A stretch of 64,000 nt of DNA from Terripilifer ovatus (lineage in GTDB: Bacteria; Pseudomonadota; Alphaproteobacteria; Rhizobiales; Beijerinckiaceae). The DNA lies in assembly GCA_029222685.1 (NCBI GenBank), contig JARHVB010000021.1, positions 120,536-184,535 of the forward strand, in the 5' to 3' direction. Below, in pieces: positions 1 to 10,304 of this stretch (position 1 is its first letter; each line of letters begins with the position of its first letter). Under the pieces are notes generated by a model, which was not told the origin of the DNA, did no database searches, and saw nothing but the letters and a program-made list of their open reading frames with translations. The translations under genes and the position numbers were made by a program.

Positions 1-1101
1 CAGAACGCCTCCGCGGTCGGCATCGTCATGGCGCTCCAGTTCGGCCCGCAGATGCTGCTCTTGCCGTGGACGGGGCTCGCGGCCGACTACTTCAACCAGC
101 GCAAGCTCCTGATGGTCACCCAGGCGACGATGGGCGGGCTGGCGCTGGCGTTGGGACTGCTTACCGTCACCGGCGTGGTCCAGCTCTGGCACGTCTACGT
201 ATTCGCTTTCCTGTTCGGCTGCGCGACGGCCTTCGATGCGCCCGCCCGCCAGACCTTCGTTACGGAACTGGTCGGCGATGCGGAACTGCCGAACGCAATC
301 GCACTCAATTCGACCTCCTTCAACGCCGCGCGCATGGTGGGACCTGCGATCGCCGGCGTGACGATTGCTTCAGTCGGCACCGGCTGGGCATTCCTCATCA
401 ACGGCATATCCTTCATCGCCGTGCTGACCTCCCTGTCTTTGCTGCGCGTCGACGAGTTGCACGCGAACGCCAGGGCGCGCCTCAGCAAGGGAAGCTTCTT
501 GGAAGGCTTCCGCTACGTCTGGTCGCGCCCGGACCTTGTGGTCATCCTGATCATGCTGTTCCTGATCGGCACGTTCGGACTGAACTTCCCGATCTTCATT
601 TCGACGATGGCTGTTACCGTCTTTCACGCCGATGTCGGCGCCTACGGGCTGCTGACATCGATCATGGCCATCGGCACGATCTCGGGCGCCCTGCTCGCCG
701 CCGGCCGCGACCGGCCGCGCTTCATGTCCGTGATGATCGGCTGCGGCGTCTTCGGCCTCGGCTGCACGCTGGCCGCCATCTCGCCAAGCTACTGGCTGTT
801 CGCCGGCTCCCTCGTCATCATCGGCGTGGCGTCTCTGACCATCACCAACACCACCAACAGCCTGATGCAGATTTCGACGGAGCCGGCCATGCGTGGCCGG
901 GTGATGGCGCTGCGCCTTGCCATCGCGCTGGGCGGCACGCCCATCGGCGCGCCGATTGTCGGGTTCGTGTCCGACCATTTCGGGCCGCGCTGGGGGCTGG
1001 GCGTCGGCGCCGCGGCGGGCTTTGCCGCGGCCCTTGTGGCCGTTTATGCCATAGCCAAGGGGATGTCGGCCTCGCCGGCAACCAGGGCTTTTCGGCGATA
1101 A
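1..1101 (+). CDS. MFS transporter, 5' end outside window (partial)
   Basis: The reading frame is open from base 1 and ends at a TAA at 1099-1101, so 366 residues are visible and the true start lies upstream. The protein is a chain of hydrophobic helices with the conserved loop [17 protein letters not shown] (helix 2-3 loop, the usual D-R/K signature of major facilitator proteins) and [15 protein letters not shown] a little further on, both typical of the EntS-like MFS_3 family of inner-membrane exporters. The second half holds further transmembrane segments and the motif [19 protein letters not shown]. The substrate cannot be told; members range from siderophore to drug exporters. It is followed by argG after about 110 bases and nothing suggests a functional link. 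Confidence 0.85.
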   Translation, partial: QNASAVGIVMALQFGPQMLLLPWTGLAADYFNQRKLLMVTQATMGGLALALGLLTVTGVVQLWHVYVFAFLFGCATAFDAPARQTFVTELVGDAELPNAIALNSTSFNAARMVGPAIAGVTIASVGTGWAFLINGISFIAVLTSLSLLRVDELHANARARLSKGSFLEGFRYVWSRPDLVVILIMLFLIGTFGLNFPIFISTMAVTVFHADVGAYGLLTSIMAIGTISGALLAAGRDRPRFMSVMIGCGVFGLGCTLAAISPSYWLFAGSLVIIGVASLTITNTTNSLMQISTEPAMRGRVMALRLAIALGGTPIGAPIVGFVSDHFGPRWGLGVGAAAGFAAALVAVYAIAKGMSASPATRAFRR

Positions 1102-1213
1102 AGCGGGATGCCGCGCCTTAACCCCGACTTGCGCTGGCATTTTCGCCCTCTATAGTCCCGGCAAATTCCACAAGCTTTCCTCAACCCTCGCCCGCTTTCA
1201 GGTTTCCGTCCCC

Positions 1214-2452
1214 ATGTCCAAGCCGTCCAAAGATATCAAGAAAGTCGTTCTCGCCTATTCGGGCGGCCTGGATACGTCGATCATCCTGAAATGGCTGCAG
1301 ACCGAATACGGCTGCGAGGTCGTGACCTTCACCGCCGATCTCGGCCAGGGCGAAGAGTTGGAGCCGGCCCGCCAGAAGGCGCTGCTGCTCGGCATCAAGC
1401 CGGAAAACATCTTCATCGACGATCTGCGCGAGGAATTCGTCCGCGATTTCGTCTTCCCGATGTTCCGCGCCAATGCCCAATATGAAGGCCTGTACCTGCT
1501 CGGCACCTCGATCGCCCGGCCGCTGATCGCCAAGCGGCAGATCGAGATCGCCCGCCAGGTCGGCGCCGACGCCGTCTGCCACGGCGCCACCGGCAAGGGC
1601 AATGATCAGGTGCGGTTCGAGCTTGGCTATTATGCCCTGGAGCCGGACATCAAGGTCATCGCGCCGTGGCGCGAATGGGACCTGACGTCGCGCACGGCGC
1701 TGATCGCCTTCGCCGAAAAGAACCAGATCCCGATCGCCAAGGACAAGCGCGGCGAGGCGCCGTTCTCCGTCGACGCCAACCTGCTGCACGCCTCCTCGGA
1801 AGGCAAAGTGCTGGAAGACCCGGCCCAGGAAACCCCGGACTACGTCTATTCGCGCACCATCGATCCGGAGAAGGCGCCCGATACGCCGACCTACATCACC
1901 GTGGATTTCGAGAAGGGCGACGCCACCGCCATCGACGGCAAGAAGATGTCGCCGGCCACCCTCCTGACCGAACTCAACCGGCTCGGCCGCGAAAACGGCA
2001 TCGGCCGGCTCGATCTCGTCGAGAACCGTTTCGTCGGCATGAAGTCGCGCGGCATGTACGAGACGCCGGGCGGGACCATTCTCTATTTCGCCCATCGCGG
2101 CATCGAATCGCTGACGCTCGATCGCGGCGCGGCTCATCTCAAGGATGAGCTGATGCCGAAATATGCCGAGCTGATCTACAACGGCTTCTGGTTCTCGCCC
2201 GAGCGCGAAATGCTGCAAAGCCTGATCGACAAGAGCCAGGAATTCGTCACCGGCCGCGTGCGCCTGAAACTCTACAAGGGCAGCGCCTGGGTCGTCGGCC
2301 GCGAAAGCCCGTATTCGCTCTATGACCAGGAACTGGTGACGTTCGAAGAAGGTGCGGTCGCTTACGATCACCGCGATGCGGCGGGCTTCATCAAGCTCAA
2401 CGCGCTGCGGCTGCGGACCCTGGCGAAGCGGAATCGGCGGAACAAGAGATAG
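1214..2452 (+). CDS. argG: Argininosuccinate synthase
   Basis: Cytosolic enzyme that joins citrulline and aspartate with ATP hydrolysis to AMP, the penultimate step of arginine synthesis. The 412-residue length is normal. The N-type ATP pyrophosphatase loop is at residues 14-22 (AYSGGLDTS), and the second family signature [13 protein letters not shown] lies around residues 122-134. The start is the ATG after GTTTCCGTCCCC; no stronger upstream alternative is in frame. The gene stands alone between the MFS gene and a small unknown gene, with a perfect inverted repeat 33 bases after its stop. Confidence 0.97.
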   Translation: MSKPSKDIKKVVLAYSGGLDTSIILKWLQTEYGCEVVTFTADLGQGEELEPARQKALLLGIKPENIFIDDLREEFVRDFVFPMFRANAQYEGLYLLGTSIARPLIAKRQIEIARQVGADAVCHGATGKGNDQVRFELGYYALEPDIKVIAPWREWDLTSRTALIAFAEKNQIPIAKDKRGEAPFSVDANLLHASSEGKVLEDPAQETPDYVYSRTIDPEKAPDTPTYITVDFEKGDATAIDGKKMSPATLLTELNRLGRENGIGRLDLVENRFVGMKSRGMYETPGGTILYFAHRGIESLTLDRGAAHLKDELMPKYAELIYNGFWFSPEREMLQSLIDKSQEFVTGRVRLKLYKGSAWVVGRESPYSLYDQELVTFEEGAVAYDHRDAAGFIKLNALRLRTLAKRNRRNKR

Positions 2453-2484
2453 GCGTCGGCTTTAACCTGAGTCCTGTCTGGATC

Positions 2485-2510
2485 ATAATCCGCCTCGACT
2501 GGCGGATTAT
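2485..2510 (+). terminator. Perfect 10-bp inverted repeat after argG
   Basis: ATAATCCGCC at 2485-2494, a six-base loop, and its exact complement GGCGGATTAT at 2501-2510. It sits 33 bases past the argG stop and 44 before the next start. There is no run of T after the stem, so it may be a Rho-assisted stop, an mRNA-stabilising hairpin, or an operator for the small downstream gene. Confidence 0.45.
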
Positions 2511-2553
2511 GCCGGCTGCCCAGTTGCATCTCATAGATGCTGTATGGTGACTC

Positions 2554-2889
2554 ATGGATACCCAGCTAACGCGCGGTCTGAAACGACGTGTGATGTATGT
2601 CGAGAATAAAGACGGCATGATTGAAGGCGCCCGCGCCAGAATTGGCTGGGTCACGTTCTCGAAATCCGCGCAGACCGTTTATTATCGTGGCAGGGAATTG
2701 ACGAAGCTCAAAGGGCAAGGAGTTCGCGGGAACTTCATGGATATAGCAACCCGCGAGGAGTTCTGGGTTTCAGGCGTAAAAAAACGCGGATCGAATGCGC
2801 ACCCTGCCGAGCGCGGCATATCAATCATCATCGACGATGACGCCCGGCTTGAATACGAAGCGATCCGATCATCGGTGCAATGTGAATAG
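2554..2889 (+). CDS. Small conserved hypothetical protein
   Basis: A 111-residue soluble protein of unknown function. It is rich in charged residues, with the segments RVMYVENKDG (about 12-21), WVTFSKSAQTVYYRGRE (about 31-47) and EEFWVSGVKKRGSN (about 67-80). The alternating pattern suggests a small beta-rich fold. I recall similar short proteins in proteobacteria, sometimes wrongly labelled as DXP synthase, but no enzymatic domain is visible. There is no clear ribosome-binding site before 2554; ATG codons at about 2593 or 2617 are possible later starts, although the conserved-looking RRVMYVE favours the early one. No signal peptide or membrane segment. Confidence 0.7.
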   Translation: MDTQLTRGLKRRVMYVENKDGMIEGARARIGWVTFSKSAQTVYYRGRELTKLKGQGVRGNFMDIATREEFWVSGVKKRGSNAHPAERGISIIIDDDARLEYEAIRSSVQCE

Positions 2890-2917
2890 TCCAACCACGA
2901 AAATTTGAAGCGCCCTC

Positions 2918-3853
2918 TCACGGCCGCGCCGATGGCGCGACCAGTTCCTCGATCTGCGCCTGCGTCAGCGGCTTCTGGATGAACTTTCCATCAAGCGCGT
3001 CCTGCATGATGATGTCGAGGCCCTTGACCTTTTCGACACTGAGCATCTCGCGCGAATAGAAATCATCCCGCAGTTTCTTCGCCGTCGCGACATCGGACTT
3101 GATCATCTCCGCATAGATCTGCAGCGGCTTCGGGTCGGCGCTGTAGATCCAGTCGACGCTGTCGGCATAGGCGCGCATGAACCGCGCGGCCATATCGGCC
3201 GAGGCGCTCTTGTGCACGGCGATGATGCGCAGCGCCTGGTTGCGGATGCGGTCGAAATCATTGTCCTTGAACAGCACCCGGATCTTGCCCGCCGCAAGCG
3301 CATCCTGTCCGAATTCGGCGAAGGCAAAACCGACATCGACCTGACCGGTCATCACCTGGGTGAAGGTAGCGCCGGTGTTGCCGGTGGCGACCAGTTTCGC
3401 ATCGATGCCACGCGCGCGCACGGCGAGCGCCACCGCATGGGTGCCGGAACCTGTCGTCGAATAGGCGAGGGTGTGGCCCGCAATATCCTCCATCCTGCGA
3501 ATGGGGGACGTGGCCGGCACGTACCAGTAGTTGGCCGAGCCGATCGTGCTGGCGCCGATGATGCGCAGCGGCGCGCCCTTGGAGAAGGCGCCGACCGCGC
3601 CCGTCGCGCCGATCGAGACGCCGAACTGCGCGCTTTGCGAAATGATGGCCTGCAGGGTTTCGCCGCCGCCCGCCGTGTAGAACACCTCTGGCTTGAGCCC
3701 CTGCTTTTCAAAGAAACCACCGCGATTGCCGATCTCGACGATGAAGGCTTCAAGATTGCCGCCGGAGCCTATGGCGACCTTGATGGTTTCCGCCGCGAAT
3801 GCAGGCGCGAGCGACAGCAGAAATGAAACACCGACCAGAAGCCCTTTGAACAT
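2918..3853 (-). CDS. ABC transporter periplasmic substrate-binding protein (NMT1/SsuA/TauA-like)
   Basis: A 311-residue exported protein. The chosen ATG has GGGAGG seven to eight bases upstream and opens a clean signal peptide, MFKGLLVGVSFLLSLAPAFAAE; an in-frame ATG at 3934 would prefix an uncharacteristic polar stretch. The mature part has features of the NMT1/TauA binding-protein family that scavenges sulfonates, nitrate or pyrimidine precursors: an early IKVAIGSGGNLEAF strand, a central GSGTHAVALAVRARG segment, and GATFTQVMTGQVDVGFAF. No permease or ATPase gene is next to it, so it is an orphan component whose partners lie elsewhere or are shared. The ligand cannot be inferred. Confidence 0.82.
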   Translation of the reverse strand: MFKGLLVGVSFLLSLAPAFAAETIKVAIGSGGNLEAFIVEIGNRGGFFEKQGLKPEVFYTAGGGETLQAIISQSAQFGVSIGATGAVGAFSKGAPLRIIGASTIGSANYWYVPATSPIRRMEDIAGHTLAYSTTGSGTHAVALAVRARGIDAKLVATGNTGATFTQVMTGQVDVGFAFAEFGQDALAAGKIRVLFKDNDFDRIRNQALRIIAVHKSASADMAARFMRAYADSVDWIYSADPKPLQIYAEMIKSDVATAKKLRDDFYSREMLSVEKVKGLDIIMQDALDGKFIQKPLTQAQIEELVAPSARP

Positions 3854-4037
3854 GTCGCCTCCCAGGTTTGCTGCGTTTCGTTCCCTGCTTATGTCCCTGA
3901 CATGACAGGCGGCAGCCTGCGAAAAGCCTCGCACGACTGTCAGCTGTTGTCATCAGCGACACCGACGGAACCTCGCAAACACGGTCCCGGCAAACTATCT
4001 CAGGGCGAATTTCACACGCGGTTTCGAGGAACAAGGC

Positions 4038-4544
4038 ATGGCACTCTCCCTCTACGACATCAGCATTCCGCCCGTGATCAAGGGGCTTCGCAATCTGTCC
4101 GCTATCCTCGAGCGCGGGCGCGCCCACGCGAATGAGGCCGGCATTGCCCATGCTACAATGCTCGAAGCGCGCCTCTTCGCCGACATGCTGCCTCTAACCG
4201 GGCAGATTCAGCGCGCGAGCGATACGGCGAAACTGATGGCCGTGCGTATCGGCGGGGTCGCCAACGCGCCGATGGCCGACACCGAGACCTCATTCGATGC
4301 CCTGCAGAAGCGGATTGCGGCGACGATCGCCTTCCTGGAAGCCGTGCCGGCCCAGGCGGTCGAGGGCAAGGAGGAGGCAGAGGTGCTGCTTCCGGCCGGC
4401 AGCGTCCAGCGGACCTATTCCGGGCGAAGCTACGTTCTGGAATTCGCGCTGCCGAACTTTTTCTTTCACGTCACCACGGCCTACGACCTTCTTCGGCACA
4501 ACGGCGTGCCGGTCGGCAAGCGCAATTATCTCGGCTGGGAGTGA
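4038..4544 (+). CDS. DUF1993 domain-containing protein
   Basis: A 168-residue soluble, mostly helical protein that matches the DUF1993 family along its length: start MALSLYDISIPPVIKGLRNLS, the central LEARLFADMLPLTGQIQRASD, and the end FFFHVTTAYDLLRHNGVPVGK followed by YLGW. The fold resembles the DinB-like four-helix bundle, but family function is unknown. It is divergent from the ABC binding protein on the other side and shares about 180 bases of intergenic DNA with it. No signal peptide. Confidence 0.88.
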   Translation: MALSLYDISIPPVIKGLRNLSAILERGRAHANEAGIAHATMLEARLFADMLPLTGQIQRASDTAKLMAVRIGGVANAPMADTETSFDALQKRIAATIAFLEAVPAQAVEGKEEAEVLLPAGSVQRTYSGRSYVLEFALPNFFFHVTTAYDLLRHNGVPVGKRNYLGWE

Positions 4545-4829
4545 CGGCTTCGAAGCCCCGACGCCCTTCGAGGTACGGCGTTTGGCTATTTAACAATTGA
4601 AATCGCGCAATTAATGCCTATTTAGGGACCGGGTATCTCGGAATACGAAGGCGTTGCGCGGCAAATTTCGCCCCGGCCGCGCTTTCAAGTTTCAATTTTG
4701 AATCTTTTCGTATATGGGATGCTGCAACTGCGAACGGCATTCGTGCCGTGGCGCGTCCGCTATTGTTTGGCCGAGTGACGTTCTGGCCTCCGCCGGCGGT
4801 TCTTTTTCTCAATGAGATCAGATAGTCCC

Positions 4830-6656
4830 ATGAAATTGCGCAACATCGCCATCATCGCGCACGTCGATCACGGCAAGACCACTCTCGTCGACCGGCTGCT
4901 GCAGCAATCCGGGTCGTTCCGCGAGAACCAGCGGGTCGCCGAACGGGTCATGGATTCGAACGATCTCGAAAAGGAACGCGGCATTACCATCCTGGCCAAG
5001 GCGACCTCGGTCGTCTGGAAGGATGTGCGCATCAACATCGTCGACACCCCCGGCCACGCCGATTTCGGCGGCGAGGTGGAGCGCATCCTGTCCATGGTCG
5101 ACAGCGCCATCGTGCTGGTCGACGCCGCCGAGGGCCCGATGCCGCAGACGAAATTCGTCGTCGGCAAGGCGCTCAAGATCGGCCTCAAGCCGATCGTCTG
5201 CATCAACAAGGTCGACCGGCCCGACGCCCGCGTCACCGAAGTGGTCAACGAGGTGTTCGATCTCTTTGCCGCCCTCGACGCGACCGACGAACAGCTCGAC
5301 TTCCCGATCATCTACGGCTCTGCCAAGCAGGGCTGGATGTCCGCCGAAGGACCGGACGGCCCGACCGACCAGGGCATGGCGCCGCTCTTCGACCTGGTGC
5401 TGAAATACGTGCCGGAGCCGAAGATCGAGGAAGGCTCGTTCCGCCTGCTCGGCACCCTGCTCGAAGCCAACCCCTATCTCGGCCGCATGGTCACCGGCCG
5501 CGTCTTCGCCGGCAGCATCAAGCCGAACCAGAGCGTCAAGGTTCTCGACCGCGAAGGCAAGGTTGTCGAACAAGGCCGCGTCTCCAAGATCCTGGCCTTC
5601 CGCGGCATCGAGCGCCAGCCGATCGACGAGGCCGAGGCGGGCGACATCGTCGCCATCGCCGGCCTGGAGAAATTCAACGTCGCCGACACCTTGTGCACGC
5701 CCGATGTGGTCGAGCCGCTGCAGGCGCAGCCGATCGATCCGCCGACGCTGTCGATGACCTTCATGGTCAATGACTCGCCGCTCGCCGGCACCGAGGGCGA
5801 CAAGGTGACGAGCCGCGTCATCCGTGACCGCCTGCTGCGCGAAGCCGAAGGCAATGTGGCGCTCAAGGTCGAACAGGCGCCGAACTCCGACGCCTATATC
5901 GTCTCGGGCCGTGGCGAACTGCAGCTCGCGATCCTGATCGAGACCATGCGCCGCGAGGGCTTCGAGCTCGGCATCTCGCGCCCGCGCGTGGTGATGAAGC
6001 GCGGCGAGAACAACGAACTGCTCGAGCCGATCGAGGAAGTCGTCATCGACGTCGATGAAGAGCACTCCGGCGTCGTCGTGCAGAAGATGGCCGAGCGCAA
6101 GGCCGAGATGATCGAGATGCGCCCGTCCGGCGGCAATCGCCTCCGCCTCGTGTTCCACGCGCCGACGCGCGGCCTCATCGGCTATCAGGGCGAGTTGCTG
6201 ACGGATACGCGCGGCACCGCGATCATGAACCGGCTGTTCCATGGCTATTCGCCGTTCAAGGGCGATATCCAGGGCCGCCGCAACGGCGTGCTGATTTCCA
6301 ACGAAGCCGGCGAAGCCGTCGCCTATGCCTTGTGGAAGCTGGAAGATCGCGGCCCGATGATGATCGAGCCGGGCTGGAAGGTCTATCGCGGCATGATCGT
6401 CGGCGAGCATACGCGCGACAACGATCTCGAGATCAACGTGCTCAAGGGCAAGCAGCTCACCAACATCCGCACCCAGAGCAAGGACGAAGCGGTGCGCCTG
6501 ACGCCGCCGATCCGCATGACCTTGGAAAAGGCGCTGGCCTATATCGAGGATGACGAGCGCGTGGAAGTGACGCCGAAGTCGATCCGCCTGCGCAAGGCCA
6601 TCCTCGATCCGAACGAGCGCAAGAAGTCCGTGAAGATGAAGGACGCCGCGGAGTAA
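4830..6656 (+). CDS. typA: Ribosome-associated GTPase TypA/BipA
   Basis: A translational GTPase related to EF-G and LepA that binds the 70S ribosome and supports 50S assembly and growth under stress or cold. 608 residues from the chosen start, normal for the family. G1 is [12 protein letters not shown] (residues 10-21), the switch region EKERGITI follows, G3 is [15 protein letters not shown] and G4 is NKVDRPDA. The C-terminal TypA part contains the EF-G domain V-like region [17 protein letters not shown] and the BipA-specific tail with [15 protein letters not shown]. The start at 4830 ([13 protein letters not shown]) matches the family; an in-frame ATG at 4812 would add six residues and neither has a strong Shine-Dalgarno. 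Confidence 0.97.
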   Translation: MKLRNIAIIAHVDHGKTTLVDRLLQQSGSFRENQRVAERVMDSNDLEKERGITILAKATSVVWKDVRINIVDTPGHADFGGEVERILSMVDSAIVLVDAAEGPMPQTKFVVGKALKIGLKPIVCINKVDRPDARVTEVVNEVFDLFAALDATDEQLDFPIIYGSAKQGWMSAEGPDGPTDQGMAPLFDLVLKYVPEPKIEEGSFRLLGTLLEANPYLGRMVTGRVFAGSIKPNQSVKVLDREGKVVEQGRVSKILAFRGIERQPIDEAEAGDIVAIAGLEKFNVADTLCTPDVVEPLQAQPIDPPTLSMTFMVNDSPLAGTEGDKVTSRVIRDRLLREAEGNVALKVEQAPNSDAYIVSGRGELQLAILIETMRREGFELGISRPRVVMKRGENNELLEPIEEVVIDVDEEHSGVVVQKMAERKAEMIEMRPSGGNRLRLVFHAPTRGLIGYQGELLTDTRGTAIMNRLFHGYSPFKGDIQGRRNGVLISNEAGEAVAYALWKLEDRGPMMIEPGWKVYRGMIVGEHTRDNDLEINVLKGKQLTNIRTQSKDEAVRLTPPIRMTLEKALAYIEDDERVEVTPKSIRLRKAILDPNERKKSVKMKDAAE

Positions 6657-6666
6657 AGCACTCTCT

Positions 6667-6938
6667 GTCATCCCCGACGCTTGCGCAGCAACCTCGAGAT
6701 CAATTACTTAGATGATCATCGATGTAGACTGCGAAAGGCGCGGCGGGCTATCGGCGGTATTGAAAAGACTCGCCTTTCGGATGCGTCTAACGACGCATCT
6801 CAAGATGTGTGAATGCCATAGTGCGCAGCAAGCGAGCGGGGATCCAGACCTAGCGGTTCAGCGCATGAACGGCCGGCATTGACGCAGTTGCAACGCCTGG
6901 TTTCCCGCTCGCCCGCTTCGCGGGCGTCGCGAATGACA
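6667..6938. repeat. Dispersed palindromic element, family A, copy 1
   Basis: The 290-base gap between typA and mutM is largely this element. It begins GTCATCCCCGACGC and ends GCGTCGCGAATGAC, so its ends are inverted copies of each other; inside are GGGATCCAGACC and TGGTTTCCCGCTCG, words shared with the elements at 20245, 26625, 26825 and 32228. No gene was found inside. Confidence 0.7.
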
Positions 6939-6946
6939 CTGCGGCC

Positions 6947-7831
6947 TCAGCGCTGACACACCTTGCAGAAGAACGTCGACCTTCCCGACTGCACCAGCCG
7001 CTGGATCACACCCGTGCACGCGGGCGTCGGGCACGGCGCGCCCTCGCGGTCGTAGACGCGGAAGGAATGCTGGAAATAACCCAGGGTGCCGTCGGTCTGG
7101 CGGTGATCGCGTAGCGACGAGCCGCCGGCGGCGACTGCTTCCTGCAGGACATCCCTGATCGTGCCGGCGAGGAGATCGGCCTTGCCCAGCATCTGGCCTT
7201 TCTTTGCTGCGAGCGTGCCCGCTGCGCGGCGCGGCGAAAGACCGGCTCTATGCAGGGCTTCGCAGACATAGATATTGCCGAGGCCGGCAATCAAGGTCTG
7301 ATCGAGCAAAGCCGCCTTCAACGGGGCTTTCTTGCCGGCGAAGGCAGCAGCAATCAGCGCGCCGTCGAGTTCGTTGCCGAGCGGCTCGATGCCGATGTCG
7401 CGAAACAGCGGATGGGCCTGCAGATCGGCGCGGGCGATCAGGTCCATGAAACCGAAGCGGCGCGGGTCGTTGTAGGTGATGCGCGCGCCGTTCGACATCT
7501 GGAACACCACATGATCGTGGGCCGCATTCTTCGAGCGGTCGTGATGAAATACGCCCGGCGCTGCTGAATCCTCGCCGTCATAGTCGATGCGAAACGAGCC
7601 GCTCATGCCCAGATGCATGATGAGCACGGTGCCGTCGTCGAGATCGCCGACGAGATATTTGGCGCGGCGGCCAAGAGCGGTGAGCCGCCGGCCTTCGAGC
7701 CTGCCGGCAAAATCTTCGGGAAACGGAAACCGCAGGTTGGGCCGGCGCTGCTCCACTTTCGTGAAAATATGGCCCGCCATGAAGGGCTCGAGGCCCCGGC
7801 GCACGGTTTCGACTTCGGGTAGTTCGGGCAT
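6947..7831 (-). CDS. mutM: Formamidopyrimidine-DNA glycosylase (Fpg/MutM)
   Basis: Base-excision repair enzyme that removes 8-oxoguanine and formamidopyrimidines and nicks the abasic site. 294 residues. The catalytic N-terminal proline and glutamate are present in [14 protein letters not shown]. The H2TH region contains [18 protein letters not shown], and the C-terminal zinc finger is seen as CPTPAC...[12 protein letters not shown], giving the four cysteines. It is divergent from ubiE with about 90 bases between starts, a common alphaproteobacterial arrangement. The YNDPRRFGF loop is intact. Confidence 0.96.
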   Translation of the reverse strand: MPELPEVETVRRGLEPFMAGHIFTKVEQRRPNLRFPFPEDFAGRLEGRRLTALGRRAKYLVGDLDDGTVLIMHLGMSGSFRIDYDGEDSAAPGVFHHDRSKNAAHDHVVFQMSNGARITYNDPRRFGFMDLIARADLQAHPLFRDIGIEPLGNELDGALIAAAFAGKKAPLKAALLDQTLIAGLGNIYVCEALHRAGLSPRRAAGTLAAKKGQMLGKADLLAGTIRDVLQEAVAAGGSSLRDHRQTDGTLGYFQHSFRVYDREGAPCPTPACTGVIQRLVQSGRSTFFCKVCQR

Positions 7832-7922
7832 TTCGACCGTTCAGGATGATGGCAGATAGGCGTTTAGCCTACATAGCCTTGCCGACGCGCCCGCGCTATG
7901 GTCGCCGCAGCCGGAGCCCTTC

Positions 7923-8702
7923 ATGCAAGCTGATGCCAAAACCCCAGAAAACAACGAGTCCGAAGCCGATTTCGGCTTTTCCAAGGTTCGTCTCGACGAA
8001 AAGCAGGGCCTGGTCGACGATGTCTTCCACAAGGTGGCCAAGCGCTACGACCTGATGAACGACGTGATGTCGGGCGGGCTGCACCGGGTCTGGAAGGACA
8101 TACTGATCGCCAAACTTGGCCTCGGCCGGCACCGGGCGTTCCGCCATCTCGATGTCGCCGGCGGCACCGGCGATGTCGCCTTCCGCATCGCCAATGCGGG
8201 CGGACCCGGCACCCATGTGACCGTCGCCGACATCAACACCGGCATGCTCGAGGTCGGGCGTGCGCGGGCCGAGAAGATGCACCTGCGCAACCAGGTCGAC
8301 TTCGTCGAGGCCAATGCGGAAGAGCTTCCCTTCGAGGACAAGACCTTCGACGGCTATACGATCGCCTTCGGCATCCGCAACGTGCCGCGCCGCGACAAGG
8401 CACTGTCTGAGGCCTATCGCGTGCTGAAACGCGGCGGGCGGTTTCTGTGCCTGGAATTTTCCGAAGTCGACGTGCCCGTGCTCGACGAGATCTACAAGGC
8501 CTATTCGTTCACGGCGATCCCGGCGTTCGGCAAGGTCATCACCGGCGACGGGCAGCCGTACCGCTATCTGGTCGAATCGATCGCGCAGTTTCCCAAGCCG
8601 GAAGAGTTTCGCAGCATGATCGAAGCTGCAGGATTTCAGCGCGCCGCCTATCAGCGGCTGACCGGCGGTGTCGTCTGCATTCACTCCGGCTGGAAGCTTT
8701 AG
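7923..8702 (+). CDS. ubiE: Ubiquinone/menaquinone biosynthesis C-methyltransferase UbiE
   Basis: SAM-dependent methyltransferase acting on the quinone ring in ubiquinone synthesis. 259 residues. The family signatures are clear: [18 protein letters not shown] near residues 40-57, the SAM-binding [14 protein letters not shown] (about 77-90), and [23 protein letters not shown] (about 150-172). It starts a rightward cluster with ubiB beginning 11 bases after its stop, so both quinone genes are probably cotranscribed, followed by coaBC and dut. Confidence 0.97.
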   Translation: MQADAKTPENNESEADFGFSKVRLDEKQGLVDDVFHKVAKRYDLMNDVMSGGLHRVWKDILIAKLGLGRHRAFRHLDVAGGTGDVAFRIANAGGPGTHVTVADINTGMLEVGRARAEKMHLRNQVDFVEANAEELPFEDKTFDGYTIAFGIRNVPRRDKALSEAYRVLKRGGRFLCLEFSEVDVPVLDEIYKAYSFTAIPAFGKVITGDGQPYRYLVESIAQFPKPEEFRSMIEAAGFQRAAYQRLTGGVVCIHSGWKL

Positions 8703-8713
8703 GATCAGGTTTA

Positions 8714-10261
8714 GTGTTTCAAGCGGCCGGTCATATTTTTCGTCTTACGCACGCAGCCTGGGTGATGGCGCGCGAAGGGGTGTTCTCGGATGTCGATCCC
8801 GCCATCCTGCCGCCGGTGGCGCGCGCGCCGCTGGCGCTGGCGAAGCTGATTGCACGCCGGGCGCAAGGCAACACCGGCTCGCGGCTGACGCGCGCCATGG
8901 CGCGGCTGGGCCCGTCCTATGTGAAGCTCGGGCAGTTTCTGGCGACGCGGCCCGACATTGTCGGCATGAATTCGGCGCGCGAACTGGAGCAGTTGCAGGA
9001 CCGCATGCCGGCGTTTCCACGCGCCGAGGCGATCGCAACGATCGAACAGGCCTTCGGCCGCAAGATCGGCGACATCTATGCGGAGTTCAGCGAGCCGGTC
9101 GCCGCGGCCTCGATCGCACAGGTGCACAAGGCACGCATCGCAGACAGCGCGGGGGACCGCGAGGTGGCCGTGAAAGTGCTGCGGCCGCGCATCGAACGGC
9201 GCTTCGCGCGCGATCTGTCGGACATGTTTTTCGCCGCGCGCATCGCAGAGCGCTATTCGGCCGAGGCCCGGCGGCTGCGCATGATCAGCGTCGTCGAGAC
9301 CCTGGCGCGCGGCGTGCGCATGGAAATGGATTTCCGGCTCGAGGCCGCAGCGGCCTCGGAGTTCGGCGAGAATGTCGCAGAGGATAACGATTTCAGGGTG
9401 CCGGCCGTCGACTGGAACCTGACGGCAAAAGAAGTGCTGACGCTGGAGTGGATCGACGGCGTGGCGCTATCGGACATCGCCGCCTTGAAACGCGCCAATG
9501 TGGATCAGCCGCGGCTGGGCCGCGTCGTCATTCAATCGTTCCTGCTGCATGCGGTGCGCGACGGTTTCTTTCACGCCGACATGCACCAGGGCAATCTCTT
9601 TGTCGACGCCAATGGCAGGCTCGTCGCCGTCGACTTCGGCATCATGGGGCGGCTGGGGCCGAAGGAGCGCCGGTTCCTGGCAGAAATCCTCTACGGCTTC
9701 ATCACCCGCAACTATCAGCGCGTCGCCGAAGTGCATTTCGAAGCGGGCTATGTGCCCTCGACCCAAAGGGTCGCGGATTTCGCCCAGGCGATCCGCGCCA
9801 TCGGCGAGCCGATCCATTCGCGCAAGGCCAATGAAATCTCGATGGCGAAACTGCTGACCCTGCTGTTCGAGATCACCGCGCTGTTCGAGATGAAGACGCG
9901 CACCGAACTGGTGCTGCTGCAGAAGACCATGGTCGTCGTCGAAGGCGTGGCGCGGACGCTCGATCCGCATCTCGACCTGTGGGCGACGTCCGAGCCGATC
10001 ATCGGCGCCTGGGTGCGCGAAAAGCTTGGGCCGGTCGGCATCGTCCAGGATGCCGGCCGCGGCGTCGCCAGCCTGGGCCGGCTCGCGGGCCAGTTGCCCG
10101 ACCTGCTCGACCGCGCCGAAAGCATCGCGCGGCGGCTGAGCGATGCGGAATTCACCTCCAACGGCGAGCGCCTGCGGCGGGAGCCGAGGGAATCGAACTG
10201 GAAATGGGTCGCGCCCTGGGTCGTGGCGGCACTGCTGGCAGTCGTGCTGCTTGTGCGATAG
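8714..10261 (+). CDS. ubiB: Ubiquinone biosynthesis protein UbiB (ABC1/ADCK kinase-like)
   Basis: Atypical membrane-anchored kinase-like ATPase needed for ubiquinone synthesis. The GTG at 8714 is preferred because it follows the ubiE stop and yields the family's typical opening (FQAAGHIFRLTHAAWVMAREGVF); earlier in-frame codons lie inside ubiE. This gives 515 residues. The diagnostic KxGQ motif is present in SYVKLGQFLATRPD, followed by ASIAQVHKA (Ala-rich loop), VAVKVLRP, FHADMHQGNLFVD (catalytic loop) and VAVDFGIMGRLG (DFG). The C terminus ends in a hydrophobic helix (WVAPWVVAALLAVVLLVR) that anchors it in the inner membrane. Confidence 0.95.
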   Translation: MFQAAGHIFRLTHAAWVMAREGVFSDVDPAILPPVARAPLALAKLIARRAQGNTGSRLTRAMARLGPSYVKLGQFLATRPDIVGMNSARELEQLQDRMPAFPRAEAIATIEQAFGRKIGDIYAEFSEPVAAASIAQVHKARIADSAGDREVAVKVLRPRIERRFARDLSDMFFAARIAERYSAEARRLRMISVVETLARGVRMEMDFRLEAAAASEFGENVAEDNDFRVPAVDWNLTAKEVLTLEWIDGVALSDIAALKRANVDQPRLGRVVIQSFLLHAVRDGFFHADMHQGNLFVDANGRLVAVDFGIMGRLGPKERRFLAEILYGFITRNYQRVAEVHFEAGYVPSTQRVADFAQAIRAIGEPIHSRKANEISMAKLLTLLFEITALFEMKTRTELVLLQKTMVVVEGVARTLDPHLDLWATSEPIIGAWVREKLGPVGIVQDAGRGVASLGRLAGQLPDLLDRAESIARRLSDAEFTSNGERLRREPRESNWKWVAPWVVAALLAVVLLVR

Positions 10262-10304
10262 TCTTTCGTGGAAAGCGGCGCACTCTGTCGCCACCGGTCA
10301 TAAT

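Noticed and set aside
4818..6671. 617-residue open frame antisense to typA
   Set aside because: Mirror of a GC-rich gene; composition is His/Asp/Leu/Arg-rich with no family resemblance, while typA on the other strand is unmistakable.
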